DNA of 64,000 nt, taken from NCBI RefSeq assembly GCF_001429765.1, contig NZ_LMJB01000001.1, forward strand, positions 1,896 through 65,895, given 5' to 3'. The notes beneath the pieces were generated by a model that worked only from the letters and a program-made list of their open reading frames with translations, searched no databases and was not told the DNA's origin. A program made the position numbers and the translations under genes. Below are positions 25,457-34,700 of the stretch, one piece after another. Position 1 is the stretch's first letter. Each line of letters opens with the position of its first letter. Source of the stretch: Flavobacterium sp. Root901 (GTDB lineage: Bacteria > Bacteroidota > Bacteroidia > Flavobacteriales > Flavobacteriaceae).

Positions 25457-25837
25457 TTATAAAATACTGTCAAGGGCAATTTTAAGTTCTTCAAAAGAAG
25501 TAGGCTTTGCTATGTACTTAACAAATGCATTATTATTGTGAAGCCATGGAATCATGACCTCTTTGGGTGGAGTTGACATTACCACAACATCTATTTCGGC
25601 AGACTGTCTGATATTCTTTAGACGTTGCAAAAACTCTAACCCGTTTATCATAGGCATATTATAGTCTATCAGGATTACGTCAGGAAGTTTATCTGAACCG
25701 CTTAGTTCCTCTAATGCTTTAGCAGGATTTAGTTCAGTCTGGCACTGAACTTCCTTGTCAAGGGCATGAATTGCTTCAACAAAAATCTCGACATCATCTA
25801 TATCATCATCAATAAGAAGTATTCTTTTACTAGACAT
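25457..25837 (-). CDS. Single-domain response regulator
   Basis: This 126-residue receiver has the acidic triad IDDDIDD near residue 10, D58 in LIDYNMP and the conserved lysine in YIAKPTSF. There is no output domain. It lies on the opposite strand to the PAS kinase and the other receiver, about 600 bp away, so it could be a second relay partner or act with another kinase. Confidence 0.87.
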   Translation of the reverse strand: MSSKRILLIDDDIDDVEIFVEAIHALDKEVQCQTELNPAKALEELSGSDKLPDVILIDYNMPMINGLEFLQRLKNIRQSAEIDVVVMSTPPKEVMIPWLHNNNAFVKYIAKPTSFEELKIALDSIL

Positions 25838-25973
25838 TTTAATTTTTTCTTTTATTCTAATATACGGATTTTGAGAGTCATAGGTTTTCCGTTTATAAAA
25901 TAAAATATCTGCTAAGATTAATTTTGAGCATTAAAAACAGCCTGACAAAAAACTATCTGCAAATTATAAAGGA

Positions 25974-26000
25974 AAAAGCCAGAATAATACTCTGGCTTTT
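25974..26000 (-). terminator. Intrinsic terminator of the Crp/Fnr-type gene
   Basis: A 10-bp perfect stem (AAAAGCCAGA with TCTGGCTTTT) and 7-nt loop with a five-T run on the minus strand, 13 bp after the stop at 26014. Confidence 0.75.
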
Positions 26001-26013
26001 ATAAGTTTCTGAT

Positions 26014-26592
26014 TTATTTTTTTGCTGTTTGTTTACGAATACGGCTTAAAGTTTCTGGTGTCATGCCGAGATAGGAAGCAATCATAGTCTGTGGAATACG
26101 CAAAGCAAATCCCGGATATTTATTGACGAAATTTAAATATTTTTCTTCGGCCGTTAAAGTCAGCGAAGCCTGAATTCTATTTTGAGCTGCAATAAAACTT
26201 CTTTGTAAAATAGTATTGACCATAGTATTAAAAGCGGGAATTTCTCTGCATAACAATTCAAAATTTTCATGTGTAAAAAGTACAAGTTCAGTATCTTCGA
26301 TTGCATCAATATTAAATTGGGATGGCTGCTGCGTCATTAAGCTCTCGCGGTCTCCGGTCCACCAATTTTCGACACTAAAACTGTTTACATGTTCAATTCC
26401 TTTTCCATCTACAGTATAAGTTCTTAGGCAGCCTTTTGTGATAAAAGCATCATATTTCCAGACATCTCCTTCCTGAAGCAGGTATTGTCTTTTCCTGAGT
26501 TTTTTAATTATAGCAAATGATTGAATACGCTCTGAATCTGCCTGAGTCAGTTTTGCTTTTTCTTCGAGGTACTTTTGGAATATTTCATACAT
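26014..26592 (-). CDS. Crp/Fnr-family transcriptional regulator
   Basis: This 192-residue protein starts at MYEIFQKYL (26592), six codons into a longer frame. It has an N-terminal cyclic-nucleotide-binding-type beta roll (LRKRQYLLQEGDVWKYDAFI to ENWWTGDRESL) and a C-terminal winged helix with IPQTMIASYLGMTPETLSRI. There is no cysteine cluster for an iron-sulfur centre. The Bacteroidota Crp/Fnr group of this kind usually senses unknown ligands. It is divergent from the membrane LytTR gene, which it may regulate. Confidence 0.82.
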   Translation of the reverse strand: MYEIFQKYLEEKAKLTQADSERIQSFAIIKKLRKRQYLLQEGDVWKYDAFITKGCLRTYTVDGKGIEHVNSFSVENWWTGDRESLMTQQPSQFNIDAIEDTELVLFTHENFELLCREIPAFNTMVNTILQRSFIAAQNRIQASLTLTAEEKYLNFVNKYPGFALRIPQTMIASYLGMTPETLSRIRKQTAKK

Positions 26593-26731
26593 GATTGTAA
26601 AATTATACAATTACTGTCTTAAGCCCAAATATTAAATTTAAGGATTAAAAAATATTAATTTTATTTTGATTACAAGATGTATTGATACAGTCTGAAAGTT
26701 ATTTTTTATATTTTTACAAAAACAAATTATA

Positions 26732-27637
26732 ATGAGATTTTACATCAATCAAGAACATCTCAAAACAGAAATTGAATACCCTGATCGATATCGTTCTCAA
26801 AACCTTATCAAAAGTTCAGTTGTTGTATTTCTCATCATCTTAATTTTTCTTTTATTATTTAAGCCATTCGGAGTCTATGATCCGGAACTTAAAATGCATT
26901 ATTTGTTTATTTGCTTTTTCCATGCCTTTGCTCCTGCCCTGATTTTATTATGCTATTTTGGAGTACTTCACAATTTTAGAAAAACAAAAAAACAGCCCAA
27001 ATGGAATTTATTTAAGGAATATATTCACATAGGGACTTTGTTATTTTTAATTGGTGCTGCAAGCTTTTTAATGCGTGATCTTCTTTATAATAATCCGGAC
27101 AACTGGTCCTGGAATTATTTTTATGAAGAAATTAGAAATTGTTTTGTTGCGGGTATTTTTTTTTATTTGTTTTTAAGATTATCCAGTTTTTATCTGGAGA
27201 CAAAAAAAGGATCTCCGTTTGTTCTTCAGTTTATTCCATTGGCTGCTGAGCCTGTAAAACAAACTTTAGAAAACAATCTCTTTATTACTACACAAGTAAA
27301 ACAAGATGATTTTAGTCTTGACATTGATGAATTGCTATTTGCAAAAGCAGATGGTAATTATATTGAATTAATTCAATCAAAAAAGAATCAGGTTTTTAAA
27401 GAAGTAAAGAGAATTTCTTTAACTCAATTTGAAAGTCAGGTTGCAGATTATCCACACTTTTTCAGATGCCACAGAACTTATCTGGTAAACATGTTTAAGG
27501 TAGAAAAAGTCTCAGGCAACTCTCAGGGTTATGCATTATCTTTTAATGAAACCGATCTTAAAATTCCTGTTTCCAGAAAACAAATCGATAATTTCAACAA
27601 CTATTATCAGGAGCTTAGAAATAAGTATACTGCTTAA
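26732..27637 (+). CDS. Membrane-anchored LytTR DNA-binding protein
   Basis: This 301-residue protein has about four hydrophobic segments in the first 160 residues (SSVVVFLIILIFLLLF, YLFICFFHAFAPALILLCYF and others) and a C-terminal LytTR domain (about 190-300: IDELLFAKADGNYIEL to FRCHRTYLVNMFKVEKV). It has no receiver domain, so it would act as a one-component membrane regulator. It is divergent from a Crp/Fnr gene, and an acyltransferase gene follows 100 bp downstream, a plausible target. Confidence 0.8.
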   Translation: MRFYINQEHLKTEIEYPDRYRSQNLIKSSVVVFLIILIFLLLFKPFGVYDPELKMHYLFICFFHAFAPALILLCYFGVLHNFRKTKKQPKWNLFKEYIHIGTLLFLIGAASFLMRDLLYNNPDNWSWNYFYEEIRNCFVAGIFFYLFLRLSSFYLETKKGSPFVLQFIPLAAEPVKQTLENNLFITTQVKQDDFSLDIDELLFAKADGNYIELIQSKKNQVFKEVKRISLTQFESQVADYPHFFRCHRTYLVNMFKVEKVSGNSQGYALSFNETDLKIPVSRKQIDNFNNYYQELRNKYTA

Positions 27638-27702
27638 GCTAGTTGTTCGTCACAAAAGCTAGCCGCTGGTAACAACGCTTACTGCGGCTGCATTTCTTGT
27701 TG

Positions 27703-27710
27703 TAGGTTTG
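27703..27710 (+). promoter_or_regulatory. Candidate -7 box for the acyltransferase gene
   Basis: TAGGTTTG fits TAnnTTTG and lies 27 bp before the ATG at 27738. It overlaps an in-frame TTG at 27708, which argues against that TTG as the translation start. Confidence 0.4.
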
Positions 27711-27737
27711 CCATCAATAACGCAAATCAATTCATCT

Positions 27738-28892
27738 ATGACAACTGCAGCTTTTACCAAAAATCAATACCCGGACTCTTCAAAAAAATTATTGTATATC
27801 GACAACATCAAAGTTTTGCTAACCATATTGGTTGTACTGCATCATACTGTTATTGCTTACTCTTCATCTGATGGATGGTATTATACAGAACAAACATCTT
27901 ATATGGGAGCACGAATTCCTATGACAATGTTTCTGAGCATCAACCAGTCATTTTTTATGGGTTATTTCTTTATGCTGGCAGCTTATTTCACGGCTTCTTC
28001 TTACGCAAAAAAAGGAACAGCAACGTTTATGAAAGACCGTCTTGTGAGATTGGGAACTCCTGTATTATTCAATTGCTTTATTCTTTCTCCATTTATGAGT
28101 TACCTTGTTTACTTTTTTGCAAAAAAGCATGATATTAATTATTTTGAATATTTGAGCAGATATGACAGCTGGATCGATTTAGGAGTGACCTGGTTTATTG
28201 CTGCCCTGCTTATTTTTACTCTGATTTATGCTTTAGCTAAAAAAATATTCAACATTAGTTTCACAAAAACTGTAGCAGTACCGGATACAACTATGATCTT
28301 ATTTTTTGCTTTTGCATTGGGAGTTTTAAGTTTTCTGGTTAGGATCGTATTTCCTGTAGGCTGGGTTCTCGAACCAATCGGATTTCAATTAGGTCATTTT
28401 CCTCAATATATTGCCTTATTTATTATTGGATTACTTGCAGCAAAAAATAACTGGTTTGAGATGCTGACTGAAAAAACGGGACGACAGCTCAAACGATCAG
28501 CATGGGCATGTCTATTACTTTTTCCGGTGTTTTTTATCATCAAATTTAAATCAAATATTCCATCTGACTGGTTTTCGGGCGGTCTGCACTGGCAGGCATT
28601 ATTATACGCAGTATGGGAACAATGGATTGGTATTTCTATATTGACTGCATTATTAATTAAAGGAAAAAGAAGCTGGAACTTTCAGTCAAAATTACTTTTT
28701 AAATTATCAAGATGCAGTTTTGCTGTTTATATTTTTCATCCTTTAGTGATCGTTGCTGTTACATTAGCGCTAAGAAACTGGAATGTTGATCCTGCTGTAA
28801 AATTTCTTGCTTCGGCACCTCTGATAGTTTCGGGCAGCTTTTTACTTGGATCGCTGATAGTGTCGATTCCAGGCGTTAAAAAAATCATTTAA
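27738..28892 (+). CDS. Acyltransferase 3 family membrane protein
   Basis: This 384-residue integral membrane protein has about 10 hydrophobic segments. The first segment, LYIDNIKVLLTILVVLHHT, carries the conserved acyltransferase-3 pattern with the catalytic-site histidine pair, and KDRLVRLGTPVLF follows helix 2. Members transfer acetyl or succinyl groups to glycans at the membrane (OpgC and others). The ATG at 27738 is chosen over the TTG at 27708. It follows the LytTR gene on the same strand with a candidate promoter of its own. The acceptor glycan is unknown. Confidence 0.82.
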   Translation: MTTAAFTKNQYPDSSKKLLYIDNIKVLLTILVVLHHTVIAYSSSDGWYYTEQTSYMGARIPMTMFLSINQSFFMGYFFMLAAYFTASSYAKKGTATFMKDRLVRLGTPVLFNCFILSPFMSYLVYFFAKKHDINYFEYLSRYDSWIDLGVTWFIAALLIFTLIYALAKKIFNISFTKTVAVPDTTMILFFAFALGVLSFLVRIVFPVGWVLEPIGFQLGHFPQYIALFIIGLLAAKNNWFEMLTEKTGRQLKRSAWACLLLFPVFFIIKFKSNIPSDWFSGGLHWQALLYAVWEQWIGISILTALLIKGKRSWNFQSKLLFKLSRCSFAVYIFHPLVIVAVTLALRNWNVDPAVKFLASAPLIVSGSFLLGSLIVSIPGVKKII

Positions 28893-29038
28893 GGCATCAG
28901 AATAAAAAATTTTACTCTGAATATAATTGCAGATAAAAACACATTCTTGCAGCTTTTATAATTAAAGTTTTCGCTCTTCTCTGCTTTTCCCAGCATTAAA
29001 TGCAACATCTGTATTATATAATGCTTCAAATATGCTGT

Positions 29039-29075
29039 TGTAATTACAGCTGTAAAATTACATTTACAGCTGTAG
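29039..29075. promoter_or_regulatory. Cluster of TTACAGCTGTAA palindromes upstream of the GH3 gene
   Basis: TTACAGCTGTAA at 29044-29055 is a perfect 12-bp palindrome. A second copy with one change (TTACAGCTGTAG) lies at 29064-29075, exactly 20 bp on. TGTAATTACA at 29039-29048 overlaps the first. The group lies 110-146 bp before the GH3 start and looks like a paired binding site for a dimeric regulator. The regulator is unknown. Confidence 0.45.
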
Positions 29076-29184
29076 ATTTACTTTTTTCATGCTTTGATTT
29101 TAATTTTTATGATCTGAATTGATTATAGGTAAAATTCTATAAACTTTTATAATCTAACATAACCACATAAATAATTAAAAAACA

Positions 29185-31455
29185 ATGATTAAAAAATACG
29201 GAGCTTTATTATTAATCGTTTTTGCAAACGGTTTTTCCCAAACAAAAAAACATCTTGACACCAGTAAACCAATTGAAGACCGAATTTCTATTTTGATGAA
29301 AGAAATGACATTAGAAGAAAAAGTAGGCCAAATGAATCAGTATAATGGTTCATGGGACGTTACCGGACCAAAACCAGAATCTGGCTCCAATGAAGAAAAA
29401 TACAATAATATAAAAAAAGGCTGGGTAGGTTCTATGCTGACTGTGCGCGGCGTTAAGGAAGTTAGGGCCATACAAAAAATTGCTGTCGAAGAAACCCGTC
29501 TTGGAATTCCGTTAATTTTTGGTTTTGATGTAATACACGGTTACAAAACTCTCAGTCCAATTCCATTGGCAGAAGCTGCCAGCTGGGATCTGGAAGCTAT
29601 TAAAAATTCATCACGGGTAGCTGCTCTTGAAGCATCTGCTTCCGGGTTAAACTGGACTTTTGCACCAAATGTTGATATTTCTAATGATGCAAGATGGGGA
29701 AGAGTTATGGAAGGAGCTGGCGAAGATCCTTATTTGGGAAGTAAGATTGCTGCGGCCAGAGTGAAAGGTTTTCAGGGTGAGCGTTTCGATAATACCTCAA
29801 TTATAGCTTGCGCAAAACATTTTGCAGCCTATGGTTTTGTAGAAGCCGGACGAGAATACAATAGTGTCGATATGAGTAATTCAAAACTGTATAATACCGT
29901 ATTACCGCCTTTTAAAGCAGCTGTTGATTCAGGAATTCGAACTTTTATGAATTCATTTAATACTTTAAACGGAGTTCCCGCAACAGGAAACAGTTTTTTA
30001 CAAAGGGATATTTTAAAAGGAGCCTGGGGATTTAAAGGCTTTGTTGTTTCTGACTGGGCTTCCATAGGCGAAATGATTACACACGGTTACGCCGCTGATG
30101 GTGCCGATGCTGCTAAAAAAGCAGCCAATGCAGGCTCTGATATGGATATGGAATCCAATATTTATGTCACGGAATTGGTTCAGTTAGTAAAAAAAGGACT
30201 CGTTAAAGAAAGTGTAGTTGACGATGCTGTTCACAGAATTCTTCGCGTAAAATTTGAATTAGGTTTGTTTGACGATCCTTATAAATATTGCGATGAAGCT
30301 CGTGAAAAATCAAATATTGGCAGTAAAGCAAATAATGATGAGGTTCTGGATATGGCCAAAAAATCTATTGTATTACTAAAAAATGATAAAAATCTTCTGC
30401 CTTTAAAAAAGACAGGAGCTAAAATTGCTTTAATTGGCGCTTTGGCAAATGACAAAAACAGTCCTTTGGGAAGTTGGAGAATTGCTGCCGACGATAATAC
30501 CGCGGTATCCGTTCTTGAAGGAATGCAGCAATACAAAAACAATTCATTAGTTTATGAAAAAGGAACAGATGTCGCTGTAAATAAACAAACCTTTTTAGAT
30601 GAGGTAAAAGTTAACACCACTGATTTCTCTGGATTTGAAGCCGCGAAAAGAGCCGCAAAAGAGGCAGAAGTTGTGGTAATGGTTTTAGGCGAAATTGGTT
30701 TTCAAAGCGGCGAAGCACGCAGCAGAACCGAATTAGGTTTACCCGGAAATCAACAGCAGTTACTGGAAGAAGTTTACAAAGTAAATCCGAATATTGTTTT
30801 GGTTTTAAATAACGGACGTCCATTATCAATACCATGGGCAGCAGAAAATATTCCCGCTATCGTCGAAGCGTGGCAGTTAGGAACTCAAACCGGAAATGCA
30901 GTTGCACAGGTTTTATATGGAGATTATAACCCAAGCGGCAGACTGCCAATGTCTTTCCCAAGAAATGTAGGCCAGTGTCCCATTTATTATAATTTATACA
31001 ATACCGGAAGACCAACTGATAAGGATCAGAATGTTTTTTGGTCTCATTATTCTGATGTTGAGAAAACACCGTTATATCCTTTTGGTTATGGTTTAAGCTA
31101 TACTTCTTTCGCCTATAAAAATTTAAAAATAGCAAAACCTTCTTTTCAAAAAGGAGAAAAAATCCAAATTTCTGTTGAGGTTACCAATACAGGAAATTAT
31201 GATGGAAAAGAAGTGGTTCAATTATACATCAATGATCCTGCAGCCAGTATTGTGAGACCCGTTAAAGAATTAAAAGGTTTTGAACTTATCGAATTAAAAA
31301 AAGGAGGAACCAAAACAGTTCAGTTTACATTAACAGATGCAGAACTTGGTTTTTATGACAACGATGGAAAATTTTTAGTAGAACCGGGCTTATTCAATGT
31401 TATGGCGGGCTGGAATTCAAATGAAGGACTTACTGATAAGTTTGAACTAAAATAA
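29185..31455 (+). CDS. GH3 beta-glycosidase (BglX-like), exported
   Basis: This 756-residue enzyme has a short signal peptide ending NGFSQTKK. It has the full BglX layout: GH3 N-terminal barrel (MTLEEKVGQM, IPLIFGFDVIHGYKT), nucleophile D290 in GFVVSDWASI, the GH3 C-terminal domain (SIVLLKNDKNLLPL, VLGEIGFQSGEARSR) and a C-terminal fibronectin-III-like domain (VSVEVTNTGNYDGKEVVQLY). It hydrolyses non-reducing-end beta-linked glucose or xylose in the periplasm. BglX is a beta-glucosidase family, but beside a GH10/HTCS xylan locus a xylo-oligosaccharide activity is plausible. A repeat element follows the stop. Confidence 0.88.
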   Translation: MIKKYGALLLIVFANGFSQTKKHLDTSKPIEDRISILMKEMTLEEKVGQMNQYNGSWDVTGPKPESGSNEEKYNNIKKGWVGSMLTVRGVKEVRAIQKIAVEETRLGIPLIFGFDVIHGYKTLSPIPLAEAASWDLEAIKNSSRVAALEASASGLNWTFAPNVDISNDARWGRVMEGAGEDPYLGSKIAAARVKGFQGERFDNTSIIACAKHFAAYGFVEAGREYNSVDMSNSKLYNTVLPPFKAAVDSGIRTFMNSFNTLNGVPATGNSFLQRDILKGAWGFKGFVVSDWASIGEMITHGYAADGADAAKKAANAGSDMDMESNIYVTELVQLVKKGLVKESVVDDAVHRILRVKFELGLFDDPYKYCDEAREKSNIGSKANNDEVLDMAKKSIVLLKNDKNLLPLKKTGAKIALIGALANDKNSPLGSWRIAADDNTAVSVLEGMQQYKNNSLVYEKGTDVAVNKQTFLDEVKVNTTDFSGFEAAKRAAKEAEVVVMVLGEIGFQSGEARSRTELGLPGNQQQLLEEVYKVNPNIVLVLNNGRPLSIPWAAENIPAIVEAWQLGTQTGNAVAQVLYGDYNPSGRLPMSFPRNVGQCPIYYNLYNTGRPTDKDQNVFWSHYSDVEKTPLYPFGYGLSYTSFAYKNLKIAKPSFQKGEKIQISVEVTNTGNYDGKEVVQLYINDPAASIVRPVKELKGFELIELKKGGTKTVQFTLTDAELGFYDNDGKFLVEPGLFNVMAGWNSNEGLTDKFELK

Positions 31456-31796
31456 AATGCCGAAAAATACAGCTTGTATATATTAGCCCGCGGATTACAC
31501 GGATTTGCTTCGCAAAAACACGGATTGACGCGGATTTTCTTAAGTTTTATGTAAATAAATCCGTTTTTATCAGCGTCTTTGCGAAGCAAATCCTTGTAAA
31601 ACACTACATCCTGAGCACGATAATTCCTTAACAGGCAGTTAATCGGACTCAGGATTTTGGCAATATGTCAAATTTGAACAAAAAAAATTAAGTGTTCTGT
31701 TTAGTTTTATTAATATTGTTTGATATAAGCCTTAAAAAGAATCTTTCCACACATTTTATTTTCAATTATGCTGATAAATAATACAGTTACATTTAA
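31456..31796. other. Intergenic region between GH3 and HTCS genes
   Basis: This 341-bp gap is mostly the inverted repeat at 31497-31597, followed by about 200 bp of AT-rich DNA with a TATTGTTTGATAT stretch near 31711-31723 that resembles, but does not fit, a -7 box. No short gene was seen. Confidence 0.5.
31497..31597. repeat. Inverted repeat with GGATTTGCTTCGCAAA arms
   Basis: GGATTTGCTTCGCAAA at 31501-31516 is exactly repeated in reverse complement at 31578-31593 (16 of 16). The flanking bases, with repeated CGGATT units, pair over about 41 bases imperfectly. It starts about 40 bp after the GH3 stop. The repeated CGGATT and GCGGATT words look like a mobile-type intergenic repeat, possibly also acting as a terminator. 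Confidence 0.6.
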
Positions 31797-34700
31797 ATGA
31801 AAAATATCCAATATATTCTTTTTATCTTCTTCAGCTTTATAAACTGCCTGTTTTCACAAGGCAGATTTGACAGCTATCAATTTAGAAGTATACAGGAAAC
31901 TACTTCAAAAAGAGCTGTTTCATCGATTATTCAGGACAACAATGGTTTTATATGGATAGGCACAAACGGCGCCGGATTATATCGATATGACGGAGTAAAT
32001 TATTTTGGATATAAATATGATAAAAAACCCGGCTCTGTAAACAGTAACTTTATTTACACCACTTTTATTGATTCTAATAACAACTTATGGATTGGAACTG
32101 ATGAAGGATTGTGTTTGTACAACAGAGATTTGGATAATTTCACCAAAATCAATATTGAAGATGTAATACGAAAAGGATACAGTGAGCCTATTACAGTAAA
32201 AACAATCATTGAAGATAACAACGGTAATTTATTCCTGGGAGCTTACGGTTTTGGGTTATTCAAACTTAATATAAAAACTTTAAAAGTTTCTTTAGTACAG
32301 TCAAAAGTACTGAACAAGCCCAATTTTCTAATAAAATCATCCGTAAAAAACAAACAGGGTACTATTTATTTAGGAACAAGTTATGGCCTGTTAGAAATCG
32401 ATTTAAACGGAAAACTCAAACAAGTTTATAAAGATAAATTTAAGAGAGAACCATTATTAGACGATATAGAAAGCCTTGTTATAGACAAATTTGGTTATTT
32501 GTGGATGGGAACAACTGAAAATGGCCTTATAAAAATTAAACCTGAAACAGACAATTATCAATTTGAAAATTACTTTATTACCAAAAATAAAATACTTTCT
32601 ATAATACAAAGCAGTCTTGATTATATTGTTTGCGGTACCGAAAATGACGGCTTACTTGTGGTAAACTATAAAGGACAAGTGCTCAAAAAATACCTGCACA
32701 GCAAGTACGATAATTTCAGCTTAAAATCTAATTCTGTGTGGTCGTTATACGAAGACAAAGAAAACCGGCTCTGGCTGGGTTATTTTAATAAAGGTCTTGG
32801 TGTATTTGACAAACCCAACAACAAATTCAATTCGCTTGAATCACTTGTAAACAATGATAATTCTCTACAGACCAGCCATGTAACTTCAGTTATAAAAGAT
32901 AAAAAAGGAAATTTATTAATAAGCAATGAAGGCGGCGGACTTGATATTTATAATCTCATTGACAAAAGTTATATCCATATTAATAAAAATAGTCAAAGTT
33001 ATTATTCCGGACTGGATGCGGCTGATATTCAGACCATATTTATAGACAGCAGACAGAATATTTGGATAGGAAGCTGGGATCGCGGCATCTATTTTTTAAA
33101 AAATGGCACTACCCGATTCGTAAATTACAATACAGCAAATACGAGTGGATTAAAATCTAACCGTATTTTTAGTTTTTCTGAAGATTCAAAAGGCCGAATC
33201 TGGATTGGAACTTTTATAAAAGGTCTCCATTATTTTGACAATAAAACAGGCACATTTGTACATTGTGACTTTAAACCCTTTGTCAAAAATGCTTTGGATA
33301 ATGCTTTTATCCGTAAAGTTTTTGTAGACTCAGATAATGTGCTTTGGGTTGGAACCATTTTAGGATTATATCAGGTTAGCCCGAAAAACGAATCAAATTT
33401 TAAAGTGACCAAAATGCGCGACGCGATGTTCAGCGGCATCAACAAACACAACAGCATTCAGACTATTTTATCTATTTACGAATCTAATGATAAAACGATA
33501 TGGATAGGAACCGACGGTCAGGGATTATTCAGCTACAATAAAAAAAATAAGAAGTTTTATAACTATGATGACTTTCAGGGTTTAACAGAAAAGTCTGTTC
33601 GTGCTATTATTTCTGACAATAACGGCTCTTTATGGATAAGCGGCGGATCCGGATTAACAAAACTTAATTTTAAAAATAAAAAAGCCACCAATTTTAATAA
33701 AGATGACGGTCTTATTGATAATGATTTTAATAATAACGCGGTTTTTAAAGATGGAAATGGAGAATTGTATTTTGGCGGTTATGAAGGTGTAAATTATTTT
33801 AATCCCAACGAGATAAAAAAAGCAGAAAAAGCACCCCGATTGTATTTCAGTGATTTTAAATTGTTCAATCAATCTGTAAAACCAAATGAAGAGGGTTCGC
33901 CGCTGACCAAAGTAATTTCTCAGACTAAAGAAATTACGCTCAACTATACTCAATCTGTTTTTACGATTGAATATGTGGGAATCAATTATAATTATTCTAA
34001 AAAAAATCAGTACGCCTATTATCTGGAAGGTTTTGAAAAAGATTGGAATTATGCCGGAAATAACCGGACAGCAACTTACACCAATCTGGCACCGGGCAAT
34101 TATGTTTTTAAGGTAAAATCAGCCAATGCAGATGGTTCCTGGAGCAATGACAATTTAGAATTAAAAATAAAAATACTGCCGCCATGGTGGAAAACTATCT
34201 GGGCTTATTTAATTTACTCTTCTATTTTAATTTTCCTGATCTTATATTTCAATAAAATCTATCAAAATCGCTTTAAAGCTAAGCAGGCTATTATTTTAGA
34301 AAAAGAGAAAACAATTCAGTTAGAGAAATTAAACAACAAAAAATTACAGTTTTTTACCAATATCTCGCATGAATTCAGAACACCGTTAACGCTGATTATC
34401 AACCCTCTTGAAGATATTTTAAAAAGTAAAAAATTATCTCCTGAAATACATAATAAATTAAAAATCGTACACAAAAGCTCTGACAGACTTTCCAGACTTA
34501 TTAATGAGCTTATGGATTTTAATAAATTAGAGTTTAACAAAATTTCACTTCAGGCAAAAAAAATTGAGGTCATAGCATTTACAGAAGGAATAATTGGTTA
34601 TTTTGATGAAGAAGCCGCTGCACGAAACATTAAAGTTAATTTTGAGTCATCACTTGAGGAACTTGAAGACTGGCTTGATCCTAAAATGCTCGAAAAAATA

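Noticed and set aside
28897..28920. Hairpin after the acyltransferase gene
   Set aside because: One mismatch, AT-only stem and no T-run; not a convincing terminator.
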